Positions 25,306-33,320 of a DNA stretch of 39,765 nucleotides are shown here, piece after piece (positions within the stretch are counted from its first letter, which is position 1; the number at the start of each line of letters is the position of its first letter). The position numbers and the translations under genes were made by a program. The notes beneath the pieces are model-generated. The model saw only the letters and a list, made by a program, of their open reading frames with translations. It had not been told where the DNA came from and made no database searches. Where the stretch lies: the NCBI GenBank assembly GCA_029564115.1, contig JAKQQP010000021.1:1-39765 (forward strand), written 5' to 3'. Source of the DNA: Candidatus Rifleibacteriota bacterium (GTDB lineage Bacteria; Riflebacteria; Ozemobacteria; Ozemobacterales; Ozemobacteraceae).

Positions 25306-26295
25306 TCATTCAGAAATAGCTCTTATAATTTCGCGAGCATCGGCATCTATGGCCGAAAAACTCCGCTCCGGCGCACGGTTGGCATACAAAACCATTTCCA
25401 GGTCGATACCAAGCCGCTTTGCCGCCTGAGCAGTGCTCTGGCCAGGCGAAAACTCGCAGATTTTCGCAAACAGTTCATCGGCAGTCATGTTGCCGCCCAG
25501 ACCGCCGCTTTTCCCGATTGCGGCTTCCTTGAAACATTCAAAATAGCGCCGATAAAATTCTTTGTCGACTTCAGGGTGCTCACGCTTCAAAAACGCAACC
25601 GCAGAGCCAAAATCAAGCGGCGGTCGGGCCGGTTTCGCTGCCACACTGTCTGCATCCGCTCCCGCAGTTGCAGGCGCAGCGGCGACCGCTACGACGACAG
25701 CGTCTTCCGGCTCTGATTCAGCCGCTGGTCTGCGACTGACAAAGGCAGAGATGATGAACGGAACGGCGACGATTGCTCCAAGAAGAGCGCCAAGCAGCAG
25801 CATCGACCTGAACAAACCGCCGCCCAGCGAGCCAGACTGCTCGGTCGCAGTTTCCCGTTCGCTTTGAGACTCTGGCTCGCTGGCTGCTTCCTCGGCGGCG
25901 GCAACAGTAACTTCGATCGGGTCAGTGCTGTGGTCGTTTCCGGCGGGGTCTCTAAACGAAAAAGCAGGTATGACCAGCTTGCCCGCCTTCTGGGGCACGA
26001 GCTCATAAAGAACCTGACTGCGGGTCTGCCCCACCCCGTTGATAAAGGTAGTGCTCTGCCCGGTTCTGGTCGAAGCAATATCGAAACCGGGGATATTGCT
26101 GACCGCAGGCACAGAAACTCTCTGGCTGCGCCCCGAGTCGAGACTCTGCGTAATAGTTATCACCAGATTGAGAGATTCACCGAAACCGACCTGATCGCGG
26201 TCCACCTCTGCCTGTATCGAAAAAGTCTGAGCCTGAACACTGGCTGTCAGACAGAGAAGCAAAATGAGCAAACAGCTCGTCAAATATCTGGGCAC
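25306..26295 (-). CDS. batD: BatD-like protein, short form, with C-terminal helical domain
   Basis: 329 residues. Signal peptide 1-22 (cleavage near QAQ), then one BatD/oxygen-tolerance-type beta domain (about 24-132: VDRDQVGFGESLNLVITI, LVPQKAGKLVIPAFSF). An acidic linker, a TM helix (about 163-186), an Ala-rich linker and a helical C-terminal domain (about 228-329) follow. Full-length BatD proteins usually have two or more beta domains and 450 or more residues, so this is a short version. Its C-terminal domain resembles that of the DUF4381-like protein of the operon. The start codon is GTG with a perfect AGGAGG 8 nt upstream. As the first gene of the bat operon, its promoter should lie in 26296-26401, where only weak boxes are visible. 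Confidence 0.83.
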   Translation of the reverse strand: MPRYLTSCLLILLLCLTASVQAQTFSIQAEVDRDQVGFGESLNLVITITQSLDSGRSQRVSVPAVSNIPGFDIASTRTGQSTTFINGVGQTRSQVLYELVPQKAGKLVIPAFSFRDPAGNDHSTDPIEVTVAAAEEAASEPESQSERETATEQSGSLGGGLFRSMLLLGALLGAIVAVPFIISAFVSRRPAAESEPEDAVVVAVAAAPATAGADADSVAAKPARPPLDFGSAVAFLKREHPEVDKEFYRRYFECFKEAAIGKSGGLGGNMTADELFAKICEFSPGQSTAQAAKRLGIDLEMVLYANRAPERSFSAIDADAREIIRAISE

Positions 26296-26401
26296 GAAAG
26301 TTTCCTCCTGCTAATTCTGTATTGTTAGACAGGCAAAAAACCGACAGGTTCCAAAAATTATGTGAATTTATTTTTTTAGCATTCTATGGTAACTTTATGC
26401 C

Positions 26402-27820
26402 ATGACAAACAGCGTCTCCATTTCTTATATTTTCAGTTCATATATTGTACTCACACGCACCTGCCACCAGAGTTGCGGCTATTGTTCTTTTTTCAGCGAT
26501 GAAGCCCCGTTGTTGCCGATCGCAGACGCGACCGCGCGTATCGAAGAGCTCAGCAGAAAAGGTGCCACCGAAGTAATTCTGCTCGCCGGCGAGTCCCCTC
26601 AGGACTTTCCGCACATACAGATTGCCCTGCATCAGAATGGCTTTTCTTCCTTTACCGACTACCTCGGCGAAGTCTGTCGCATCGCCATTCAGTCAGGTCT
26701 TCTGCCCGTCCTCGAAGTCGGCTACCTCGATTCATTCACGCTCGAACGTCTTGCCAAAACGGGCTGCTCGATCAGGCTCAATCTCGTCTGTGCCTCTCTG
26801 GCAAAACAGGGGCAATCCCTCGAAAAATCGCGGGGGCGTAATCCCAGTACCGGGAAAGCCTGCATCGCCTCCCTGCACGCCAACGGCATCCCCTACTCTC
26901 TCGGATTTATTGTTGGCATCGGCGAAAGCGAAGAAGAACGCCTGAACTTCATCGACGAAGTCGGTCGCTACTGCACGGCTGACCCTCTGCTGCAAGACGT
27001 AAGGCTGATACCGTTCCAGCCGACTCCAGGCTGCGCTATGCCAGACCGACCACCGCTGCCCTTCAACGCTGTCAGCAAAATTGCAAAAGCTCTTCGAGAC
27101 GCTTTTCCGGTTCACCATATCTCGGTGCCACCCCATCTTTTCTATCGTTTTCCTGAACTTGTCGAATATGGCCTGAACGACCTCGGCTCAGTCGCAATGC
27201 TGACCGGCGACCCCACCCACGAGATTTTTTCAGTGCCCGATTTTGAAACCCTGAAAACACGCCTCGAAGAAAAAAACATGCACCTCTATGAGCGTGCCGC
27301 CCTCTCGACGCCGGCAGCACTTAACCGCGAAGAAATTTCTGCAGCGATCGCCAACGCCCGACGCCTTATCGAAAGACGCAATCTTTCGGGGCTCAACCTC
27401 ATCGACAACGATCATTGCTTTGTCTGCGGCCCGCGCAACAAAAACGGGCTGCATATTCCCATACAAAAATCTGTCGAAGCACATACCTGCACTTTCACCT
27501 GGGTGCCAGGGCCAGCCTACCAGGGCTACGCCGGCATCGTTCACGGCGGCATTCTCAGCACTCTTCTCGACGAAGCCATGGCTTACGCCGTGATGGGTGC
27601 CAACAAAGAAATTATGGCCGTAACTGCCGATATGCGCATCAGATTTTTGCGGCCAACTCCGGTGGGAGTGCCGCTAAAGTTCGCCGCAACCCTTGTCGGT
27701 CAGCGAAAAAATCTGCATTTTGCCAGGGGCACGGTTATTCTGCCTGATGGCACCGTGCTGGCCGAATCTGAAGGACGTTTCGCAGAGATCAACCTGCCAG
27801 GAGAAAAAAATGAAAGCTAA
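26402..27820 (+). CDS. CofG-like radical SAM protein fused to a PaaI-type hotdog thioesterase
   Basis: 472 residues in one frame with two enzyme modules. The first (about 7-305) has the radical SAM [4Fe-4S] motif C21-x3-C25-x2-C28 (LTRTCHQSCGYCSF) and resembles CofG, the FO synthase subunit 1 of F420 biosynthesis. Corresponding stretches are GESPQDFPH, FTDYLGEVCRIAIQSGLLP, GFIVGIGESEEER, LQDVRLIPFQPTPG and ISVPPHLFYRF, in the CofG order. The second (about 335-468) is a hotdog domain starting CFVCGPRNKNGLHI (C339) with the PaaI-type motif HGG (381-383) and D390. No CofH partner is in the window, so FO synthesis is not established; a changed substrate is equally likely. The downstream small gene overlaps the last 11 nt. 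No strong SD is seen before the ATG. It is divergent from the bat operon. Confidence 0.88.
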   Translation: MTNSVSISYIFSSYIVLTRTCHQSCGYCSFFSDEAPLLPIADATARIEELSRKGATEVILLAGESPQDFPHIQIALHQNGFSSFTDYLGEVCRIAIQSGLLPVLEVGYLDSFTLERLAKTGCSIRLNLVCASLAKQGQSLEKSRGRNPSTGKACIASLHANGIPYSLGFIVGIGESEEERLNFIDEVGRYCTADPLLQDVRLIPFQPTPGCAMPDRPPLPFNAVSKIAKALRDAFPVHHISVPPHLFYRFPELVEYGLNDLGSVAMLTGDPTHEIFSVPDFETLKTRLEEKNMHLYERAALSTPAALNREEISAAIANARRLIERRNLSGLNLIDNDHCFVCGPRNKNGLHIPIQKSVEAHTCTFTWVPGPAYQGYAGIVHGGILSTLLDEAMAYAVMGANKEIMAVTADMRIRFLRPTPVGVPLKFAATLVGQRKNLHFARGTVILPDGTVLAESEGRFAEINLPGEKNES

Positions 27821-28070
27821 AAAAGATCAGTTAAAGGTAGTGGTGTTCACCTCACAGCATAAAATTCACGGCAATCTTCACCTCATCGAAAACAGCCGTC
27901 TTTCCGACATTCTCAACACCGAAAGTCAGGCCCGTGATTTTCTTCCCATTACCAATGCGGTGATTACCGACCTCAAAACCGGGCACAGCATTCAGGCCAA
28001 CTTTCTTTCGCTCAATAAAAAACACATCGAGCTTGTCATCGAAGAACACGAACTGACCGGCGCAAGATAA
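27810..28070 (+). CDS. Small DUF6812-like protein
   Basis: 86 residues, no TM or signal. It is mostly beta: QLKVVVFTSQHKIHGNLHL, then SRLSDILN, FLPITNAVI and NFLSLNKKHIELVIEE. The pattern (a strand pair, RLSD-LN, then a conserved ITNA strand) recalls small proteins annotated DUF6812, whose function is unknown; the match is from memory. The ATG at 27810 has AGGAG 7 nt upstream and overlaps the end of the radical SAM/thioesterase gene by 11 nt, so the two are translationally coupled and may act together. An upstream in-frame ATG (27693) lies deep inside that gene and is not used. Confidence 0.78.
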   Translation: MKAKKDQLKVVVFTSQHKIHGNLHLIENSRLSDILNTESQARDFLPITNAVITDLKTGHSIQANFLSLNKKHIELVIEEHELTGAR

Positions 28071-28107
28071 CAGAATCAGCCGTCGGCACAAAAACAAGGA
28101 GTCAGCA

Positions 28108-29760
28108 ATGATTGAAGTCACCGCATCCAGTTTCCGCGCCAGAGTTAGCACCCTGCTGGCTTTGTTCCTGTTTATTACCCTTTTCAGCGCTTCCGGGGCC
28201 GAGTTCATCATCTTTCACACCAGCGATGTGCATGGCGCCATCGCAGCTCACCCCGACCCGACCTCAAAAGATGAGCCCAGGCCATTGATAGGTGGTTATG
28301 CCGTCCTCAAAAACCTCATGAATTCCTACCGGGTCGACCCCGCCAATGCCGATTCGAGAATCCTGTACATCGACTCCGGTGATTTTTTTCAGGGTACTCC
28401 TATCGTCGATCGCACCAAAGGCGCCGTCATGATCGACTATCTTACCCGTTTGCGTGCGGCAGCCGTAACCATCGGCAATCATGAATTCGACTATTCCTAC
28501 CCCAGCCTTGTCGAGCAGATGGGAAAACGGGATTTCCCGGTCGTCTGCTGCAACGTTTTCGAGAAAAGCAGCGGTCGCCTGGTTCCCTTCGCCGTGCCTT
28601 ACCTGGTTTTTTCGCACCAGGGCAAAAAAATTGGCGTAATTGGCATCGATTCTCCCGAAACTGCGACAATTTCTTTTGAAAAAAACGTTAAAGACGTGAT
28701 TTTTGCAGACCCGCTGCCGCTGGTGCCGCCGCTCGTCAAAAAGTTACGCTCAGCCGGTGTCGATTTTGTCATTCTTCTTTCTCATCTGGGTTTTGACAGC
28801 GATATCAAATTCGCCGCCCAGGTCAGCGGCATAGATCTGATTCTTGGCGGGCATTCGCATACCCTCAGAAAAGAGCCTTATTTCGCCGAACCGTTCAACA
28901 CCGCAATCATTCACAGCGGCAGTTCATGCGAACATACCTCGGTCATACGAATCAACATACCTGATGCGGCCAGTGCCACCATCCAGCTCACTTCAGTTCC
29001 TCTCTATCTTGACGCTATCGGTGAAGACCCCGAAATGAAAGCTCTCGAAGAAAGCTACCTGAAAGATCTCAAAGCTGAGATGCAGAAAGTGATCGGCGAA
29101 AGCATGGTCGGCCTCTACCGTGGCGTCAGCGGCGGCGATTCACCTGAAGGCTCGCTGATTGCTGACGCGATGCGCAAAGCTTCCGGTGCTGACTTTGCCT
29201 TCATCAACTTTGGCGGTGTCAGACAACCGCTTCAGAAAGGCAAAATCACCGTAGAAGACGTTTTTCTCGTGCAGCCGTTCGACAACTTCATCGAAGTGAT
29301 CGAAATGAGCGGTTTTCAGCTGCGTGACCTCATCGAACGCTCTCTTTCGAACGAAGCGAGGGTTCTGAATGGCGAAGACAAAGCATTTGCCCTCGACAAT
29401 TACAACATCAAAGCCGATGGCCTGAAACTCGTGGTAGGGGCAGACTACGGCTATCTTCTGCCTTCAGGCCTGAAAATCACCTATGATCCGTCTCAGGTTC
29501 CGATGAAGCGCATTGTTAAACTCGAAACCGAAACAGGTGAAGATCTGGCCGCCGAAAAAATCTACAAAGTCGCTCTCAATGACTTCATTGCCGCCGGTGG
29601 CGATGGCTATACACTGCTGCGCGACTTCACCAACCGTAACCGACTCGAAATTCTGGTTCGCGACGCCCTCATCAAACACATCTCAGAAATGGGAACCATT
29701 GAAGAGCGCCCCGAAAAACGCATATTCAACCTTCGTCTGACCGAAGAAAACCTCGACTGA
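28108..29760 (+). CDS. Secreted bifunctional metallophosphoesterase/5'-nucleotidase (UshA-like)
   Basis: 550 residues. A signal peptide (1-31, ending SASGA) is followed by a calcineurin-like metallophosphoesterase domain (about 32-300). Its dimetal motifs are DVH (40-42), GD (91-92), GNHE (123-126), LSHLG and GGHSHT. The 5'-nucleotidase C-terminal domain (about 325-545) has GDSPEGSLIADAMRKASGADFAFINFGGVR and the substrate-aromatic loop near NDFIAAGGDGYTL. It should hydrolyse nucleotides, or related phosphoesters such as UDP-sugars or 2',3'-cyclic nucleotides, in the periplasm. A good SD (AAGGAG) lies 7 nt before the ATG. The stop is one base ahead of the rlmE start, so the two genes are coupled. 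Confidence 0.95.
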   Translation: MIEVTASSFRARVSTLLALFLFITLFSASGAEFIIFHTSDVHGAIAAHPDPTSKDEPRPLIGGYAVLKNLMNSYRVDPANADSRILYIDSGDFFQGTPIVDRTKGAVMIDYLTRLRAAAVTIGNHEFDYSYPSLVEQMGKRDFPVVCCNVFEKSSGRLVPFAVPYLVFSHQGKKIGVIGIDSPETATISFEKNVKDVIFADPLPLVPPLVKKLRSAGVDFVILLSHLGFDSDIKFAAQVSGIDLILGGHSHTLRKEPYFAEPFNTAIIHSGSSCEHTSVIRINIPDAASATIQLTSVPLYLDAIGEDPEMKALEESYLKDLKAEMQKVIGESMVGLYRGVSGGDSPEGSLIADAMRKASGADFAFINFGGVRQPLQKGKITVEDVFLVQPFDNFIEVIEMSGFQLRDLIERSLSNEARVLNGEDKAFALDNYNIKADGLKLVVGADYGYLLPSGLKITYDPSQVPMKRIVKLETETGEDLAAEKIYKVALNDFIAAGGDGYTLLRDFTNRNRLEILVRDALIKHISEMGTIEERPEKRIFNLRLTEENLD

Positions 29761-29761
29761 T

Positions 29762-30370
29762 ATGGCAAAAGCCTGGTTTAAAAACCGACTCAACGACCAC
29801 TTCCTGCAAAAATCCCGGGTAGACGACTATCGTTCCCGGGCCGCTTACAAACTTGAAGAAATAGATCAAAAATACCGGCTGATCAAGCCAGGGCAAAAAA
29901 TTCTCGACCTCGGTGCCGCCCCCGGCAGCTGGACACAGTATGCTCTGCGCAAAGTGAACGGCAAAGCCAGAGTAATTGCTATCGACCTGCTTGAAATAGC
30001 TCCGGTCGAAGGTGCCATAATCATTCAAGGCGATATCCGCGCTCCCGAAAATCAGGCAAAAATAACTGAACTGGCGCCGAAGGGCCTCGACCTGATTCTC
30101 AGCGACATGGCACCCGATACCACCGGGGTACACTATGCCGACACCGAAAACTCAGCACTGCTCGTTCACCTCGCCCTCGACATGGCCGAAAAACTGTTGA
30201 AGCCCGGCGGCAGTTTTGTCGCCAAAGTATTTGAGGGTTCAGAATATCAACAGTTGCTACAAAGAGCCCGCAAGCTCTTCAAGTTCGCCAAGTCTTTCAA
30301 CCCCAAAGCCTCTCTCTCGCGCAGCCGCGAAATTTTTCTGGTCGCCCAGGACTTCAAACCAGCTTCTTAG
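29762..30370 (+). CDS. rlmE: 23S rRNA (uridine-2'-O)-methyltransferase RlmE (FtsJ/RrmJ)
   Basis: 202 residues, the usual length. The SAM-binding motif is LDLGAAPGSW (48-57). The 2'-O-methyltransferase catalytic tetrad is complete: K30 (SRAAYKL), D115 (LSDMAPD), K155 (FVAKVF) and E190 (SREIF). RlmE methylates U2552 (E. coli numbering) in the A-loop of 23S rRNA during late 50S assembly and is induced by heat in E. coli. It starts 1 nt after the 5'-nucleotidase stop. No oddity is seen. Confidence 0.96.
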   Translation: MAKAWFKNRLNDHFLQKSRVDDYRSRAAYKLEEIDQKYRLIKPGQKILDLGAAPGSWTQYALRKVNGKARVIAIDLLEIAPVEGAIIIQGDIRAPENQAKITELAPKGLDLILSDMAPDTTGVHYADTENSALLVHLALDMAEKLLKPGGSFVAKVFEGSEYQQLLQRARKLFKFAKSFNPKASLSRSREIFLVAQDFKPAS

Positions 30371-30415
30371 CTTTTATTTCTTTGTTTTGTGCCCTGATCT
30401 GCCGATAGATTTTGT

Positions 30416-31384
30416 ATGCAAAGCAATCTGCTGCATAGGGCTCCGGCAAGGGCACCAAATGGCAAACAAGTGAAAAAATGCGGCTTCTGCAAGCACAGCA
30501 ACCCTGTTGCTGCTCGATTTTGCGGAGGCTGTGGTCGTTCTACCCGTTTTTCAAGGGTGGAAATTATCAGCCCGCCGGTTCAACCTTCTTCAGATAAATC
30601 ATCAGAAACTTCAGCCCGAAGACCCTGGTCACACCTGCTTTCTTTACGCAAATTCTGTTGCCGGAACAGAAACCTTGCGACCGTCCTGCTTTTGGTGCTC
30701 CTGATAGCCCTTACTGGAGCCCTTTATATCTCAGAACCGCCGGGCAAACCCGGAGAAACGGCAAAGTGGCGTGACTTCAGAGCTTTTCTGGCCCGCAAGC
30801 TCGAGATTCCGCACTACGAACTCGATACGATCTTTTTTGAACTGTTCTCTCTGTCTGCAGATGAAAAGGCTTTGATAAGCAAAGATCAGGCGATTCTGCT
30901 CGAAAGCTATTTCAAAGATTCTTTCAACCAGAAATCCCTGTCGATCTTTCCCAACCCCTTTTTCGAAAAGCCCCTGTCGCCGGAAAACATTCGCAACCTT
31001 GCCAATGCTGTATTTGCAGACGTATCGCCAGTTCATCCCATTTATGAAGTCACTGCACCTCTCGCCAGGCTCGGCGTAAAGTGCGCCGATTCAGAGAATA
31101 AAATACACCCCGACGACAAAATGAGCTGGTCTGACTGGCACAATATAACCAGTGACCTCTTTCGCTCGCTGGGGCTCGAAACATCGTTCATCGACCGGCT
31201 CTGTTACAATAAAAGCGGCCCGATGAGCAATATCGACCTGCGCAATTTCAGCGAACATCTGCGAGAAAAACTCTATATCAAAAACACCGAGCCCCTGATC
31301 TATGCTCGCGAACAATTTTACCCCAGTCGCCTCGAGGCATTCGGAATACTGAATGCAATAATCAGAGAAATGAATGAAAGCTGA
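30416..31384 (+). CDS. Zinc-ribbon single-pass membrane protein of unknown function
   Basis: 322 residues. A zinc ribbon with two knuckles, CGFC and CGGC (about 22-25 and 36-39), sits near the N-terminus. A Ser/Pro-rich basic linker, a TM helix (about 86-105), and a ~215-residue extracytoplasmic helical domain with no recognised family follow. Zinc-ribbon plus TM proteins are common in bacteria and often have unknown roles. The ATG at 30416 has no good SD; a GTG at 30470 would start the protein as MKKCGFCKH, right at the zinc ribbon, and is an equally good start. It follows rlmE by 45 nt and ends just before a repeat-rich gap. Confidence 0.72.
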   Translation: MQSNLLHRAPARAPNGKQVKKCGFCKHSNPVAARFCGGCGRSTRFSRVEIISPPVQPSSDKSSETSARRPWSHLLSLRKFCCRNRNLATVLLLVLLIALTGALYISEPPGKPGETAKWRDFRAFLARKLEIPHYELDTIFFELFSLSADEKALISKDQAILLESYFKDSFNQKSLSIFPNPFFEKPLSPENIRNLANAVFADVSPVHPIYEVTAPLARLGVKCADSENKIHPDDKMSWSDWHNITSDLFRSLGLETSFIDRLCYNKSGPMSNIDLRNFSEHLREKLYIKNTEPLIYAREQFYPSRLEAFGILNAIIREMNES

Positions 31385-31480
31385 TAATAGCCGATAGTCG
31401 CCAGTGGGCAGAGAATAGTGGTCAGAAACCTTCGGGCGGCGCATGATCACCAGCTACAGACGACTTGTATCACAGGTCAT

Positions 31481-31551
31481 GTCATCGCAAGCGCAAGCAA
31501 AGCAACGTCTTTGTAAAACGAATGAGACTGTTTTTTTACACTCACAATGAT
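31481..31551. repeat. REP-like inverted repeat, copy 3 (decayed)
   Basis: Arms GTCATCGCAAGCGCAAGCAA... (31481-31510) and GAGACTGTTTTTTTACACTC... (31524-31551) match the two arms of the element at 10631-10698. The second arm is AT-shifted, mostly by C-to-T and G-to-A changes. It lies between the convergent zinc-ribbon and SLH-like genes. The ~100 nt before it carry degenerate AGTGGG/AGTGGT repeats. No clear terminator was found in this 247-nt gap. Confidence 0.6.
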
Positions 31552-31631
31552 AATTTAAGCTTGCAGTAACAATAAAGCTGTCAATTGTGACGGCCGAACA
31601 GCTCTGTTACAGCCCTATCACCTGCAGAACT

Positions 31632-33299
31632 TTAGCGGGTGAACTCTTCGAAAATGGGGCGGATTTTAACTTCGAGGTTATCGACCGCTTCGTTGCCCAC
31701 ATGAATTATTTCGTGGGCTTCCATGAAGCCGCGCGAAAAACACGACAGCTGATGGTAACCGGGTTTGACTCCCTTGAAAACGAAGCGGCCGTCGTCGCCT
31801 GTCCGGGTTGCCCGGGTACCGATCTTCACCAGCACTTTACCAATCGGGCGGCCAGATTCAGAATGAAGCATTTTTCCTGAAACAGTCGTTAAAACAGGCT
31901 TCAACGAAAGCTTGAGAGGCCCATTGCGGTAACCGACGCGGTGCCGCAGCGAAAGCGGTTCATAGCCTTCTGAATATACGGTTACTTCGAGAACGTCGTC
32001 AGTGTTTGCCGCAAATCTGAATTTTCCTTCGGCGTCGGCGGCAACCTGCCTGGAACCGACAAGAATCGAAGCGCCCTGCACCTGTTTACCGCTCACGGCG
32101 TCAACCACGATACCTTCATGCATGCCGTCCGAAGCTGGCTTTTTCACTTCAGGGGCCGGCTCTTCATTGATTTCATGCAACGGCACCTCGCTGTCTGCTG
32201 TATGACTTCCTGCTGTCTCATCGGCAAAACTGCCGGCAACATTGGCTGTCGAAGCTGCAGGTGCTTCAGACACGGGTGTTCTATTCACCGAAGCATTGTT
32301 GAAAGTAACGTTTGGATCGATCGTAATGACGTTGGCGCCAGTCTTTCTGGTGGTCTGGGAATCTTTGTTTTTGTTCTGCAGCTCGAGTAGACGATTGCGC
32401 AAACGCTGTCTGTTATCGCCGCCTTCGGCAAAAGTCATGACTGGCTGCACGCCTGAAGCTCTGACGCTTTCTTTGATCGCATACTTTTTCTGCAACTTGA
32501 TCATGCCGGCCGAACTCACTCCCTGAATTACTTCAAAAGAGCCGGTCTGCACATATTGATCGTTCATGAAATAAATGCTCTGCCGCCGCCCATTGCTGAA
32601 ATCAGGAAAAAACATTCCTTCAGGGTCTACCGCAAACCAGTTGGTTCGATTGAATGAATAACGCCAGCCGGCGATTTCAATCGGTCTGAGAGTTCCCTTG
32701 GTGCGCATCCTGCCGCTCTTGCCATCAAAAATTATCAGCAGACAGTTCGAACCGAGATACTCGATCAGAGCGCTGCCTATGAGGCGAATCTCATGGGCTT
32801 TCATCGCTTTGTCGGGCAGGAGCTTTTCTCCGGAAAAGGCACTCAAAGCGCCAGTGCCGGCCAGAAGTTTCAGCGAATCTCTCAGCCAGTGCGAAGGCCC
32901 TATATCGGCAAAATCCGTATCGATACTGATCAAAACCGGAGCCAGAATCATTTCCTGACTCAGTTTTTCGAGCAGTCTGGCAAAGTAATAGAGCCCCTCA
33001 CCACGCGTAAGCCCCTTTTCCCATTGCCAGGTGCCGTCAGGCAGGCTTTTCATCAAACCGCGCTGCACAACAGAGCGAAATTGCTCGGGAATCACGCCGT
33101 CGAAAGGCTGACGCCCATCGAGGCTCGAGTGTCTTCGCACCGGCTCGAGCACTTTGATCACCCGCGCCATTTCCTTGGCTATCATTTCATGGGTTGCAGA
33201 TTCTGAAGACTCTAAAATAGCAGATTCACCGATGAAGCCCAACAGGACCGCAACGGTAAAAAGTGTCAGAACGATAAAGTATCTTTTTCTGTTCTTCAT
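31632..33299 (-). CDS. Membrane-anchored protein with SLH-like segment and two carboxypeptidase-regulatory-like domains
   Basis: 555 residues. An N-terminal anchor or signal (about 6-22) is followed by a helical region. Segments at about 96-115 (GLTRGEGLYYFARLLEKL) and 129-180 (DFADIGPSHWLRDSLKLLAGTGAL...) have the spacing of S-layer homology repeats, which bind peptidoglycan-linked polymers. A middle beta part (about 190-300) and a Ser/Ala/Glu linker lead to two Ig-like carboxypeptidase-regulatory domains (about 395-467 and 472-548; GIVVDAVSGKQVQGASILV and VSGKMLHSESGRPIGKVLV). It lies 21 nt downstream of the secretin gene, so a role in anchoring the secretin channel to the cell wall is a reasonable inference. 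The SD is weak. Confidence 0.78.
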   Translation of the reverse strand: MKNRKRYFIVLTLFTVAVLLGFIGESAILESSESATHEMIAKEMARVIKVLEPVRRHSSLDGRQPFDGVIPEQFRSVVQRGLMKSLPDGTWQWEKGLTRGEGLYYFARLLEKLSQEMILAPVLISIDTDFADIGPSHWLRDSLKLLAGTGALSAFSGEKLLPDKAMKAHEIRLIGSALIEYLGSNCLLIIFDGKSGRMRTKGTLRPIEIAGWRYSFNRTNWFAVDPEGMFFPDFSNGRRQSIYFMNDQYVQTGSFEVIQGVSSAGMIKLQKKYAIKESVRASGVQPVMTFAEGGDNRQRLRNRLLELQNKNKDSQTTRKTGANVITIDPNVTFNNASVNRTPVSEAPAASTANVAGSFADETAGSHTADSEVPLHEINEEPAPEVKKPASDGMHEGIVVDAVSGKQVQGASILVGSRQVAADAEGKFRFAANTDDVLEVTVYSEGYEPLSLRHRVGYRNGPLKLSLKPVLTTVSGKMLHSESGRPIGKVLVKIGTRATRTGDDGRFVFKGVKPGYHQLSCFSRGFMEAHEIIHVGNEAVDNLEVKIRPIFEEFTR

Positions 33300-33320
33300 T
33301 GTCTGCCCGAATTGTTTCTA

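Noticed and set aside
29726..30133. 135-codon antisense ORF over rlmE
   Set aside because: RlmE with its complete catalytic tetrad occupies the other strand; the antisense frame has no features.
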